44,637 nt of DNA from Mesorhizobium carmichaelinearum (GTDB lineage: Bacteria > Pseudomonadota > Alphaproteobacteria > Rhizobiales > Rhizobiaceae): contig NZ_FZQR01000033.1 of the NCBI RefSeq assembly GCF_900199455.1, forward strand, positions 1 to 44,637, given 5' to 3'. Position numbers and translations under genes: made by a program. Below, in pieces: positions 8,753 to 17,180 of the stretch. Position 1 is the stretch's first letter. The number at the start of each line of letters is the position of its first letter. The notes beneath the pieces are model-generated. The model ran no database searches. It was not told the DNA's origin and saw nothing but the letters and a program-made list of their open reading frames with translations.

Positions 8753-10711
8753 TCATGTGTTTTGCTCCTGACCAATCGCCTTCGCGGCAATGCCAAAAAT
8801 GTCGTCTATCCCCACAGGTTTGCCGATCAAATAGCCTTGAGCTTCATCGCATCCGACGCGGCGCAGGTAGTCGAGCTGCTCGGGAGTTTCCACCCCCTCG
8901 GCCGTTACCTCAATTCGAAGCTCATGCGCCAACTGAACCAATGATCTTACAATCGCGGCGCAGTCCGCATCCGTGAGTATATCCTGGACAAAAGACCGGT
9001 CGATCTTGAGCCGCGAAAGAGGCAATTTACGAAGATATGTCAGGGATGAAAAGCCAGTGCCAAAATCGTCAAGAGCAACTGTGACGGACAGAAAACTCAA
9101 CGATTGTAGTAATGAAACAGCGTCTTCAAAATCCGAAATTAGCACCGATTCCGTGATCTCGACCTCAAGTCGCTTTGGTTCTAAACCAGTCTCCGACAAG
9201 ACCATTGCTATTCCATCCAACAACGACTTGTTCTTAAGCTGGACTGCCGACAGATTGACGGAGACCCGTAGGTCACGCGGCCATTGCGCCGCTGCCAGGC
9301 AAGCCGCGCTGATAGCCCAATGCCCGATGGCGTGAATCAATCCGGTTTCTTCAGCGATTGATATGAATTCCGACGGAGGGATCGCGCCTAGAGTCGGATG
9401 CTGCCAGCGCAGAAGCGCTTCAAAACCTCGAATGCGATCGCTCCCGAGGTCGAGAAACGGTTGAAATGCGAGCGAAAGCTGGTCGTTCGCGAGCGCAGTC
9501 GCCAGATCGCGTTCAAGGGCATGGCGCCTTGCGGCAGCTTCATCGTCGCTCGCGCAGAAAAACTGGATGGAGCCCGCCCCTAGCGTCTTAGCCCTGTGCA
9601 GCGCCGTGTCGACGCACCGCAGGAGATGGGTGGCATCCAACCCGTCAGCGGGCGCCAAAGCGATACCGGCAGAGGCCTTGCAATATATTTCGCGCCCCTC
9701 GATCAAGAACGGGGCGCGCATGGCATCTATGATCTGTTCGGCTAAGAACCTGATTTGATCTGGCCTGATATCGCGCGCAGCGATTATTGCAAATTCGCCA
9801 CCCTCCAATCTGGCGATGCCATCGCTCTCCCGTGTCGATTTGCGAAGTCGCGCGGCGACTTCGACCAAAACGGCATCCGCCATTGCCCGGCCAAAGCGAT
9901 CGTTCACCTCGTCAAAATTGCTAAGATCGAACAAAAGCAGCGAAAAGTGCTGGTCAAACTGCTTTGCGTCCACCAACGCGTTCTCCAGCCGCTCATTGAA
10001 GCTGAACCGGTTTGGCAAACTCGTCAGAACATCCCTGCGAATGGCATTTTCGCTTTCCGCTTGCAGAATGAAGCGTTGGGTAAATTCGAACGCGTGAGCA
10101 AGCACGGCACGAAACAGCGTGATGGCGTAGCTCACCATCAGGATTGCGACGGGCAGATTGACGGCGTCTTCCACCCACACAATCGCGACCGCCGAACCGA
10201 CGAAGATCGGTAGCGTATACGCGATGGCCGCAATAGGGATCGTGTAGAAGGAAGCGGCACCGCCTGCGATCATCCCCGCGCTCAGGCAGGTAATGACGAC
10301 CTGCGCTGCGCTTGTTGCCCCGCCGAAGAACAGAACCGGAAGTGCGCCCCACCAAGTGCCGAACAGGAAGGCGTTGCGCACCAGGTTTTGCGTTGTGCGG
10401 CGAGACACCGACCTTGGTTTGACTGTCTGAAACGATGATCTTGATCTTAGCCCTACGAAACCAGCCGCGATGATGATGACACTCGCCCAGAGGATGGCTT
10501 TCGTTTGGTCGGGCGAGCCCCAAACCGCCATAACGAAAGTGGCCGCATTGAGTATGTTCGCAACCATGCCAAGAAGCGTGTTGCGAAGCACGATACTGAC
10601 CTGCTCGGCCCTGATGCGGCCGGCAAGTGGCTCTATCGTCGAGGGCCCGCCAAAAGCCCGCAGATCTCCCGCCAGAAGGTCACCGAGCCTTGCGGTAAAC
10701 AGACGCTGCAT
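8753..10711 (-). CDS. Membrane GGDEF-EAL protein, probable c-di-GMP phosphodiesterase
   Basis: A 652-aa protein with about six N-terminal hydrophobic segments (residues about 40-205), a GGDEF domain (about 225-390) and an EAL domain (about 400-640). The GGDEF signature is changed: RLEGGEFAII replaces RLGGDEFAII, losing the first Gly and the Asp metal ligand. Cyclase activity is therefore unlikely. The EAL domain keeps GFEALLRW, EITES, LDDFGTG, KIDRSF and TAEGVET, the set needed for c-di-GMP hydrolysis. I infer a phosphodiesterase with a regulatory GGDEF. The ATG at 10711 has GGGGGAG upstream; the frame extends to a TTG at 10855 without family support. It stands alone. Confidence 0.9.
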   Translation of the reverse strand: MQRLFTARLGDLLAGDLRAFGGPSTIEPLAGRIRAEQVSIVLRNTLLGMVANILNAATFVMAVWGSPDQTKAILWASVIIIAAGFVGLRSRSSFQTVKPRSVSRRTTQNLVRNAFLFGTWWGALPVLFFGGATSAAQVVITCLSAGMIAGGAASFYTIPIAAIAYTLPIFVGSAVAIVWVEDAVNLPVAILMVSYAITLFRAVLAHAFEFTQRFILQAESENAIRRDVLTSLPNRFSFNERLENALVDAKQFDQHFSLLLFDLSNFDEVNDRFGRAMADAVLVEVAARLRKSTRESDGIARLEGGEFAIIAARDIRPDQIRFLAEQIIDAMRAPFLIEGREIYCKASAGIALAPADGLDATHLLRCVDTALHRAKTLGAGSIQFFCASDDEAAARRHALERDLATALANDQLSLAFQPFLDLGSDRIRGFEALLRWQHPTLGAIPPSEFISIAEETGLIHAIGHWAISAACLAAAQWPRDLRVSVNLSAVQLKNKSLLDGIAMVLSETGLEPKRLEVEITESVLISDFEDAVSLLQSLSFLSVTVALDDFGTGFSSLTYLRKLPLSRLKIDRSFVQDILTDADCAAIVRSLVQLAHELRIEVTAEGVETPEQLDYLRRVGCDEAQGYLIGKPVGIDDIFGIAAKAIGQEQNT

Positions 10712-10918
10712 CACTCTTTCACTCCCCCGCGGTAGAGTAGTCAGCTGCGTGTTGGTCGGTCCCCTAGCACTGAACAATTCGGAAAAAGTAAATTTCAACT
10801 GCAAATCCTTTATGTGTCGATTGTCCCACTCGGCCGTCTCCGAGATACTCGGCAACGAAGATCAGGTTTGTTCCTCGGATACGGCTAGGTGGGACTGACC
10901 GAAGCCACGCCAGCGAAC

Positions 10919-11004
10919 GAGTATCGCAATAATCCTGCCGAGACATTTGTTGCTTTCAACGGCAACCACTTCGCCGACTGTCTTTCAAGCATCCGGAGAG
11001 TTTC
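10919..11004 (+). promoter_or_regulatory. Conserved mucR leader (copy 2)
   Basis: The leader of the truncated mucR. It matches the leader at 22900-23006 closely over CTTCGCCGACTGTCTTTC and the following CAAGCATCCGGAG ribosome-site region. It also matches the orphan leader near 33671 in its first half (GAGTATCGCAATAATCCTGC versus GAGCATCGCAATGGTCCTGC). This is probably promoter plus autoregulatory site. Confidence 0.55.
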
Positions 11005-11232
11005 ATGACGGTAGAAGCCGACAACAACATCGACGTCCTCATCGAGCTCGCCGCCCGCCACTGCCCTGATCGGCCAAGTCCACGCAGCACTCAAAGGCAC
11101 GTCGGCGCCAGCGTTTCAGCAGAAGAAGCGGAGGCTCTCAAGCCTGCGGTATCGATCAGGAAGTCGGTGACACCGGACTACATTATCTGCCTTGAGGACG
11201 GGAAGAAATTCAAATCGCTGAAGCGTCCCTGA
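11005..11232 (+). pseudogene. Truncated MucR/Ros regulator (copy 2)
   Basis: A broken copy of mucR, closest to the intact copy at 23007. It keeps MTVEADNNIDVLIEL and later SVSAEEAEALKPAVSIRKSV and YIICLEDGKKFKSLKR. About 50 bp are missing around 11053, covering the region that in copy 3 encodes DVVSAYVSNNPVPVGDL, and the frame between is garbled. Similarity stops at 11225, just before the two zinc-binding histidines, and a stop follows at once. Without the histidines and the C-terminal half of the DNA-binding domain it cannot act as a regulator. An unrelated SMR-exporter relic begins immediately downstream. Confidence 0.85.
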
Positions 11233-11245
11233 GGACATGGACCTG

Positions 11246-11599
11246 ATGAACTCTATGGTCACGGCCTACGGGCTCTGGTGCTAGGCATTGTCTCGGAAGT
11301 TGTCGGTTCATCGCTCTTGCCGCGCATGCAACAGTTCACGAAGGCGGGGCCAACCGCAGCTGCCATTTCGAGCTTAATCGTCGCGCTGTTCTTCCTCTCC
11401 CATGCCCTCAAGGAGATTCCCCTTGGCGCGACCTACGCGATCTGGTGCGGCGTCGGGATGGGTCGGGATGGTCCTAGCGGCATTGGTGAGCGTCCTCGTT
11501 TATCGGGCGCCGCTTGATCTCTCGGCTGTCGGTGGGACTCTACTCATCATCACCGGCGTGGTAGTGATCAACGTTTTCTCGAAGAGTGTTGCGCACTGA
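11246..11599 (+). pseudogene. SMR-family small multidrug exporter, frameshifted
   Basis: This relic of a four-helix SMR (EmrE-like) efflux protein has about 117 codons when repaired. It keeps GIVSEVVGSSLL with the essential membrane Glu, then LKEIPLGATYAIWCGVGM, a hallmark SMR motif, and LLIITGVVVINVFSKS at the end. Two single-base changes break it: a missing base near 11277 and an extra G near 11460. Length and order are otherwise normal, so decay is recent. It lies directly behind the truncated mucR and before the IS at 11728. Confidence 0.8.
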
Positions 11600-11755
11600 T
11601 CTCTAAAGGGGGAATTCGCGACGGTTCGCCGGCATGTTGGCTTAACATAATGGATAGTAGGCGATCCTAAACCATTGTTATCGTTGTATAATTTGAGTTC
11701 CATAACAGATATTATGCGACTTTCTGATGTAGCAGCTATTTAGTAATGCGACAGT

Positions 11756-11823
11756 TGTCGGTGCGACGAGTTTCGCGAACCGGCGCAGAGTTTCGTGTAC
11801 CGGGGCGAAGTTTCGCGGACTCG
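11756..11823. repeat. Left end of the Tn7-like element: terminal inverted repeat plus phased binding repeats
   Basis: After the terminal TGTCGGTGCGAC, three related 16-bp units occur exactly 20 bp apart: GAGTTTCGCGAACCGG (11768), GAGTTTCGTGTACCGG (11788) and AAGTTTCGCGGACTCG (11808). Regular spacing of about two helical turns is typical of transposase-binding arrays at Tn7-like ends. Confidence 0.8.
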
Positions 11824-11825
11824 AT

Positions 11826-12814
11826 TCACGAACCGGGAGCCAGGTCATGAGTAAGCTTGGCGCGCGGTCCCCTTGGCTTCATCGGCCCCCACAGACGCCG
11901 GCGGCGGCCGCTGCCTGGCCTCCTGCGGCGGTGCTTCTTCAGCAGGTTCGATGCGATGTCGAGGCTCAGCTCTATCCCGAACAGCGCCTTTGCGCGAGCA
12001 ACGATGGCATGACGGTTCTGGTGTGCGCGGTCGGCGCAGATCCATTGCGCGAGCGCTTCGGATTGAGCCGACGTCAGAGCGGGCCTCCCGGTCGGTCGTT
12101 CGAGCGCCGCTTCGAGCCCATGTTCGATCCCGCGGTCGAGCCAACGATAAACGCTCATCGGCTGGACACGGGCTATCGCTGCCGCCTCCCCGACGGTCGC
12201 CCCCGCCTTGAGTGCGGCAAAGGCCGTCAGCCGCTGGCGCCGGTGCTTGTAGCGTTCGCGGGCGGCTCGCTCCCGCAGTTCGGAGGCGCTATCAGGCAAG
12301 CTTTCGATCCAGGGATGCCACGCACCTCGTCCGACCGCTGGCGTGGCTACTGCCGCCGCCAGGATCGTGCGCAGGTGTGCGGCTATATCGTCGTCGATGT
12401 CGTTGTGGCGGCTCAGGAGACCTTCGAAGCGGACAGATTTCAGGATGCCGATCGCCGCAGGCAGGCGATGCGGCAGGTCCGCCACCAGCCAGTCGAGCAT
12501 CAGCAAGCTTCCATAGTTCGAGCCAAGCGAGAACGAGAGCCGATCTTCCCAGCCCAGATCAAGTTCGCGGGCGATCCGGTTGAACAGCTGCTCGCGGTGC
12601 CGGGTGGCGACACCGGTCCAGATCATGCCGAGCAGCATGTCTGCAACCGCCATCATCGTGGCCCACTCGACCTCGCCCACGCTTGGCAGGAGCACGACGC
12701 CGGTCTTCTTCCCCGCAACAAGCAGCGATTGCAGATCGACCGACCGATCATTCGCCCGTTGCCCCTGCAAGCAGGCCAACCCTCGGCCGCACTTCTGGCA
12801 CGCAAGCAGGTCGA
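11826..12814 (-). pseudogene. tniQ: TniQ-family targeting protein, N-terminally truncated, with a C-terminal helix-turn-helix
   Basis: TniQ proteins guide Tn7-like transposons to their targets. The frame enters at the deletion junction with a zinc-knuckle ACQKCGRGLAC (12803-12774), continues through TniQ-like helical sequence (SVGEVEWATMMAVADMLLG; REQLFNRIARELDLGWED; SFSLGSNYGSLLMLDWLV), and ends inside the transposon left end. From about 12240 down the protein resembles the N-terminal HTH of IS630-type transposases: TVGEAAAIARVQPMSVYRWL, then GRPALTSAQSEALAQWI. This suggests a TniQ-HTH architecture, or a fusion made during decay. The N-terminus is missing. TniQ assignment is moderately secure; the HTH part is by motif only. 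Confidence 0.65.
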
Positions 12815-13120
12815 CTGGCGCGTGAGATAGACGCCGTCGATCGCCTCGTCGACCAGCGCGTCCACCTCGTTTTCGAGTCGGGAGAAGCCGGCGCTTGGCC
12901 CTCGCTTACGCGGCAACAGGCTCGTCAGTCGCGGATCGGCGATGTAGCGGCGGATCAGGGCATAGACGTGGGTCGGCCCGCAGCCCAGTTCCGCCGCGCC
13001 AGCTTCCACGTCCGCTCGGGTTCGGGTCGGATCGTCCGCCAGGCGCCGGATGATCGGCAGGAAGCGGCGGGCTTCATCCCAAGCGGCGGGGCTGACGGTC
13101 GCGATGTCGGGCACGCTCAC
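12815..13120 (-). pseudogene. tnsB: N-terminal fragment of TnsB transposase
   Basis: A GTG start at 13120 overlaps the tnsA stop (GTGA), the usual coupling in tnsAB operons. The 102 surviving residues contain FLPIIRRLADDPTRTRADVE, a helix-turn-helix-like segment (GCGPTHVYALIRRYI) and LLPRKRGPSAGFSRLENEVD. A final segment, DEAIDGVYLTRQ, is typical of the N-terminal DNA-binding part of Mu/TnsB-type DDE transposases. The frame then runs directly into DNA that encodes TniQ in another frame, so the catalytic core is deleted. The product could bind transposon ends but cannot catalyse strand transfer. Confidence 0.65.
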
Positions 13121-13736
13121 GCCGCACCCACGCGCGTACTCGGCACGATTGGCGCCGACAGGTCGACGACAAGGGCGCCCCGCGCGATCAGGCGCCAGAT
13201 CACGGCCAGTCCGGCTTCGCGCGTCGTTGGCAAGGCGTCGACCAGCCCGATGAAGTCGATGGCATCGGCGCGCGCCCGCGCCACGGCCAACTCCGCCAGC
13301 GCCGTGTCGATCGGCACGTTCCTGAGCGGCAGCAACCTCTTCGCCGCATCGAGGCGCGGACCGCGGATGCCGCGCTCCGTGGCGATCCTGAAGCGGGCGC
13401 CATGCCATGCTCGCCGGCCCAGGCCCGGGCGGCGGCGAACGCCGGCCCCAGCCGGTGCCAGTCCGATCTGAGGTCGGCGCGATATTTGATCTCGACGATA
13501 TCGGAGCCCCCGGCGCTCCAGTCGACGCGGAAGTCAGGCGTGTATCGCCGCGACCGCTGCACCTGCCGGAACCGGATCGTGACCGGCTGCTCGGTCACCA
13601 ACGCGCCCGCATCCGTCCAGTTCACGAGCGTCACGAAGTCTCGTTCGAGCGCGCTTTCGTGCTCCGCCACCCCCGTCGCGAGGGTCTGGAAGCCGGTCAC
13701 ATGCGATCGCCGGCTGAGGGGAATGCGCCGCCGCAT
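13117..13736 (-). pseudogene. tnsA: TnsA endonuclease, frameshifted
   Basis: TnsA cuts the 5' ends of a Tn7-like element so that it moves by cut-and-paste. The N-terminal nuclease domain is well kept. Glu31 in HESALERDF, Asp68 in RRYTPDFRVDW and Lys84 in DIVEIKYRADL match the catalytic E-D-K set. An extra base near 13395-13401 shifts the frame after AGEHGMA. The C-terminal domain resumes as LPLRNVPIDTALAEL and ends LSAPIVPSTRVGAA, about 206 codons in total. A single error suggests recent loss. It is nearest the right end and overlaps tnsB, as in Tn7. Confidence 0.75.
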
Positions 13737-13756
13737 CGGCCTCCACCTTCAAACGA

Positions 13757-13882
13757 CTCAGTACGCAAACATCGCACATTTTGGGGTCAGTTCACAAACA
13801 TGGGACAATACCTATGTCGTCAAGCCTTTGCGCGGACTCAGTTTCCGCTGCGCGCCGATTCACGAAACTCGTCGCACCGACA
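13757..13882. repeat. Right end of the Tn7-like element: terminal inverted repeat plus binding repeats
   Basis: The terminal repeat (complement of TGTCGGTGCGACGAGTTTCG) ends at 13882. Related sites lie inward: CCGATTCACGAAACTC (about 13856), GTCAGTTCACAAACAT (13786) and CTCAGTACGCAAACAT (13757). The right end has wider spacing than the left, as expected for an asymmetric Tn7-like element. Confidence 0.7.
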
Positions 13883-13984
13883 ACAGTTGCCCCAGTTAGA
13901 GATGCGACACTTCCCGCTTCCGAGGCTGGTCAACATGAAGCTGGAAAGGAAGGCTGGTGACTTCACAGAGCCTGGCGTGAGAGC
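13883..13984. repeat. Rest of the IS left end (copy 1), direct repeat of 16509-16610
   Basis: These 102 bp differ from 16509-16610 at only one position that I can see. The stretch starts with the duplicated ACAGT, contains the second TTAGAGATGCGAC site of the IS left end, and ends just before the transposase leader. Confidence 0.85.
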
Positions 13985-14005
13985 GGGCTTATTGCGGGAG
14001 CCGTC

Positions 14006-15448
14006 ATGCCTTTGGTCACCTTGTCGCAAAAAGAGCTGCATCGTCTCGAAGCCATCCAGAAGATCCGCGACCGACGGCTGAGCGTCGTCCAGGCGGCGGA
14101 GCTTCTTCATCTCAGCCGCAGTCAGGTTCACCGGCTGTTGCAGGCCTATGACCAGGACGGCGCCGGCGGGCTGGCGTCGAAGAAGCGCGGCCGGCCGAGC
14201 AATCGGCGCCATGATGAGGACTTTCGCAACACCACACTGGATCTCGTGCGCGATCGCTACCGGGACTTCGGCCCGACGCTTGCCAGCGAGAAACTGCTTG
14301 AGTGGCACCAGATCGCCGTCAGCACCGAGACGCTACGCAAGTGGATGACGGAAGCTGGCATTTGGACATCGCGCCGGGAGCGCAAGAAGCACCTTCACCA
14401 GCCACGGGGTCGGCGCGACTGCCTCGGCGAGTTGGTTCAGATCGACGGCTCGCATCATTGGTGGTTCGAGAACCGCGGCCCCAAATGCGCCCTGCTCGTT
14501 TACATCGACGACGCGACGGGCAAGCTGCTGCATCTGCGCTTTGCCGGTTCCGAGAACACGTTCGACTACCTGATCGCCACCAAGGCGTATTTGCAGGAAT
14601 GGGGCAAGCCGATCTCCTTCTACAGCGACAAGCATGGCGTGTTTCGCACGACGCATGGCTCGGAGAAGGATCGAACGACTGGCCTGACGCAGTTCGGTCG
14701 CGCGCTCTATGAGCTCAACATCGACATCATCTGCGCCAACACTCCGCAGGCCAAAGGCCGAGTCGAACGCGCCAATCAGACATTGCAGGACAGGCTCGTG
14801 AAGGAGTTGCGCCTGCGCGGCATCAGCACAATTGAAGCTGCGAATGCCTATGCGGCCGAATTCGCCGCCGATTTCAACTCCCGTTTTGGTAAGGAACCAC
14901 GCAATCCGAAGGATATGCACCGCCTCCTCGCCGAGCATGAGAACCTCGATGGCGCGATGTGTCGCAAGGAATTCCGCACGCTGTCCCAGGCTTTGACACT
15001 GCGCTACGACAAGGTGCTGTTCATTCTCGATCCGAGCGTCTTCGCTAAGCGCCTGGCCGGTAAGAAGGTCGTCGTGTGCGACTATCCCGATGGCCGCCTC
15101 GAGATCATGGAAGGCAGCACGTCCCTACCCTATAGAACTTTTGACAAGCTGCGCTCGGTTCACAGGTCCGAGGTTGTGGAGAACAAGCGCCTAGACGAAG
15201 CACTGGCGATGGTCGCCGAGATGCAGGCCGGCCGTGAGCTGACACGCAGCCAACACGGCCCGCGGCGCACAGGCCAGGCGAACCACTTGTTCGGCATTCC
15301 CGATGGCAGCCAGAGCAATGGCTACCAGAAGCGTGGCCGCAAGCCCGGACGACGGACGGATTTCATGAACGATCCGGCCGTCATTGCCCGGCGGGAGCAG
15401 GCGATGGCTCGGATGGACGCGGCCGAGCGACTGGAGGCAGCCGAGTGA
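14006..15448 (+). CDS. ISNCY-family DDE transposase
   Basis: A 480-aa intact transposase. Residues 1-60 form a helix-turn-helix (RRLSVVQAAELLHLSRSQVHRLLQAY). A second DNA-binding segment follows (FGPTLASEKLLEWHQIAVS). The RNase-H-like core shows Asp in ELVQIDGSHHWW, Asp in SFYSDKHGVF and Glu in AKGRVERANQTLQDRLV, the DDE triad. The C-terminal part (AKRLAGKKVVVCDYPDGRLE) is the beta-rich extension of this group. ATG 14006 is preceded by GGGAG. Its stop directly abuts the stop of the convergent TauE/SafE gene. The IS has intact-looking ends, so it may still be active. Confidence 0.9.
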   Translation: MPLVTLSQKELHRLEAIQKIRDRRLSVVQAAELLHLSRSQVHRLLQAYDQDGAGGLASKKRGRPSNRRHDEDFRNTTLDLVRDRYRDFGPTLASEKLLEWHQIAVSTETLRKWMTEAGIWTSRRERKKHLHQPRGRRDCLGELVQIDGSHHWWFENRGPKCALLVYIDDATGKLLHLRFAGSENTFDYLIATKAYLQEWGKPISFYSDKHGVFRTTHGSEKDRTTGLTQFGRALYELNIDIICANTPQAKGRVERANQTLQDRLVKELRLRGISTIEAANAYAAEFAADFNSRFGKEPRNPKDMHRLLAEHENLDGAMCRKEFRTLSQALTLRYDKVLFILDPSVFAKRLAGKKVVVCDYPDGRLEIMEGSTSLPYRTFDKLRSVHRSEVVENKRLDEALAMVAEMQAGRELTRSQHGPRRTGQANHLFGIPDGSQSNGYQKRGRKPGRRTDFMNDPAVIARREQAMARMDAAERLEAAE

Positions 15449-16258
15449 CTACTTGTGCTGCCAGACCTTTACGGCCGAGATCACTAGGATCAGCGCGAGC
15501 GCCGGAAGCAGCGCGTAACTCGGCACCAGCCCGAGCAACTGGCCACCGCTGAATGTCCCTACGATTGATCCGGCGGCCATGACCAGAAGGAACTTCTTGT
15601 TGCGGCCGATGACCGAGAAGCTCTGATCTCGGCTGTAGCGGGTGAACCCAACGAGCATCGTCGGCAGACTCACGGCGAGCGACAGGCTGCCTGCCAGCTT
15701 GATATCGGCGCCGAACAGCAGAACCAGCGTCGGGATCAGCAGCTCTCCGCCGGCGACCCCGAGGAGCGAGGCGACGATGCCGATGATGAACCCAGCAATG
15801 ACCCCTGCTACGAGCTGTGCTGTGCCGGTGACCAGCGCCTGACTTGCCGTGGCAGCGTGACCGAACAACAGCACGACCGCGATGACGACCAGGAGCAGGG
15901 CTATCACCTTGTAAAGCGTTTCCGATTTGAGGCGTGTCGCCCACCCTGCTCCAAACCAGGCACCCAAGAGGCTACCAGCAAGCAGATTGAGGATGACCGG
16001 CCAATGGGCCGCCACGTCGGCAAAGGGCACTGTCTGCGCCCTGAATGGCAAAGCTGTGGCCACCACGACCAGGCTCATCGCCTTGTTCAGGATCACTGCT
16101 TCCAGTGCAGCGAAGTTGAACATGCCAATCAATAACGGCAGACGAAACTCAGCGCCGCCGAGACCAATCAGCCCGCCGAGCGCGCCTACGATTGCACCGC
16201 CACCGAATGCGGCTGGCATATTGCGGGGGGTAGTCGATGCGGTCGCCTCTTGCGTCAT
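15449..16258 (-). CDS. TauE/SafE-family membrane permease (IS passenger gene)
   Basis: A 269-aa protein with about eight hydrophobic segments in two similar halves. GGAIVGALGGLIGLGGAEFRLP opens the first repeat and GFIIGIVASLLGVAGGELLIP opens the second. These are the signature motifs of TauE/SafE sulfite/sulfonate exporters. It sits in the inner membrane and probably exports a small anion; the substrate is unknown. It lies between the transposase gene and the IS right end, tail-to-tail with no gap, so it is a passenger of the element. The ribosome site is weak. Confidence 0.88.
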   Translation of the reverse strand: MTQEATASTTPRNMPAAFGGGAIVGALGGLIGLGGAEFRLPLLIGMFNFAALEAVILNKAMSLVVVATALPFRAQTVPFADVAAHWPVILNLLAGSLLGAWFGAGWATRLKSETLYKVIALLLVVIAVVLLFGHAATASQALVTGTAQLVAGVIAGFIIGIVASLLGVAGGELLIPTLVLLFGADIKLAGSLSLAVSLPTMLVGFTRYSRDQSFSVIGRNKKFLLVMAAGSIVGTFSGGQLLGLVPSYALLPALALILVISAVKVWQHK

Positions 16259-16482
16259 GCGTTATAGTTACGCGGAAAGAACGCGCCATGCAGCGTTTTT
16301 TTCGAGAGCCCGGGCACTCAAAGCTAAAGCCGAGGAGATCAACTGGATCGCACCCGATCGGGCTCTGCAACCCCGACCAGCTGACGCCCGATCGGGCGCT
16401 CTCGTCGGCGCCAAGACGCGCGTCACTGTCGCATTTCTAACTTGCTGGCGATGTCGCGTCTCTAAATCGCTTTGACATCTGA

Positions 16483-16610
16483 TGTAGCCGCCATTTAGTA
16501 ATGCGACGACAGTTGCCCCAGTTAGAGATGCGACACTTCCCGCTTCCGAGGCTGGTCAACATGAAGCTGGAAAGGAAGGCTGGCGACTTCACAGAGCCTG
16601 GCGTGAGAGC
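16483..16610. repeat. Second copy of the ISNCY left end
   Basis: TGTAGCCGCCATTTAGTAAT begins a second left end, five bases (TCTGA) after the first element's right end. It is uninterrupted, unlike the copy split by the Tn7-like insertion, and shows the pre-insertion state around ACAGT apart from a 3-bp difference. Similarity ends sharply at 16610, where TniQ-like sequence begins. Confidence 0.8.
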
Positions 16611-17090
<480 letters not shown>

Positions 17091-17180
17091 CGGACGCTCT
17101 TACCGCAGCCGTCGGATATCGCCTGCCCGTCTTGGTGTTAGCTCGTTTCTTGGATACCATCCACCGTTGCTATAACGGAA

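Larger units (their letters stand above)
11756..13882. mobile_element. Internally deleted Tn7-like transposon
   Basis: A 2127-bp element. Both ends begin TGTCGGTGCGACGAGTTTCG and continue for about 31 bp with two mismatches. A 5-bp duplication ACAGT lies on each side (11751-11755, 13883-13887), as expected for Tn7-family insertion. Removing the element and one ACAGT restores the IS left end seen intact at 16483-16610. Genes run inward from the right end in Tn7 order: tnsA, tnsB start, then tniQ, with most of tnsB, all of tnsC and the tniQ start deleted near 12815. Each end holds three spaced repeats that are likely TnsB sites. It should be immobile by itself but possibly mobilisable in trans. 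Confidence 0.85.
11728..16477. mobile_element. ISNCY-type insertion element with a TauE/SafE passenger, interrupted by a Tn7-like transposon
   Basis: I define the ends from sequence. The left end starts TGTAGCAGCTATTTAGTAAT; the right end, read inward from 16477, starts TGTCAAAGCGATTTAGAGAC. Each end carries two copies of a motif TTAGnnAYGCGAC, spaced about 25 bp. Five bases TCTGA flank both sides (11723-11727 and 16478-16482), a target-site duplication. Inside are one transposase gene (14006-15448) and, in opposite orientation, a TauE/SafE permease (15449-16258). Without the inserted Tn7-like DNA the element is about 2.6 kb. The family label ISNCY (possibly the IS1202-like branch) is from the transposase; the boundaries are what I see. 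Confidence 0.75.

Noticed and set aside
11768..11823. Possible CRISPR-like short regular repeats
   Set aside because: Only three diverged 16-bp units with 4-bp gaps, at a transposon end next to tns genes; they fit transposase-binding sites, not a CRISPR array.
11847..12830. 327-codon + strand open frame inside the Tn7-like element
   Set aside because: It is the antisense of the tniQ frame; the minus-strand protein has the zinc-knuckle and HTH motifs and this one has none.
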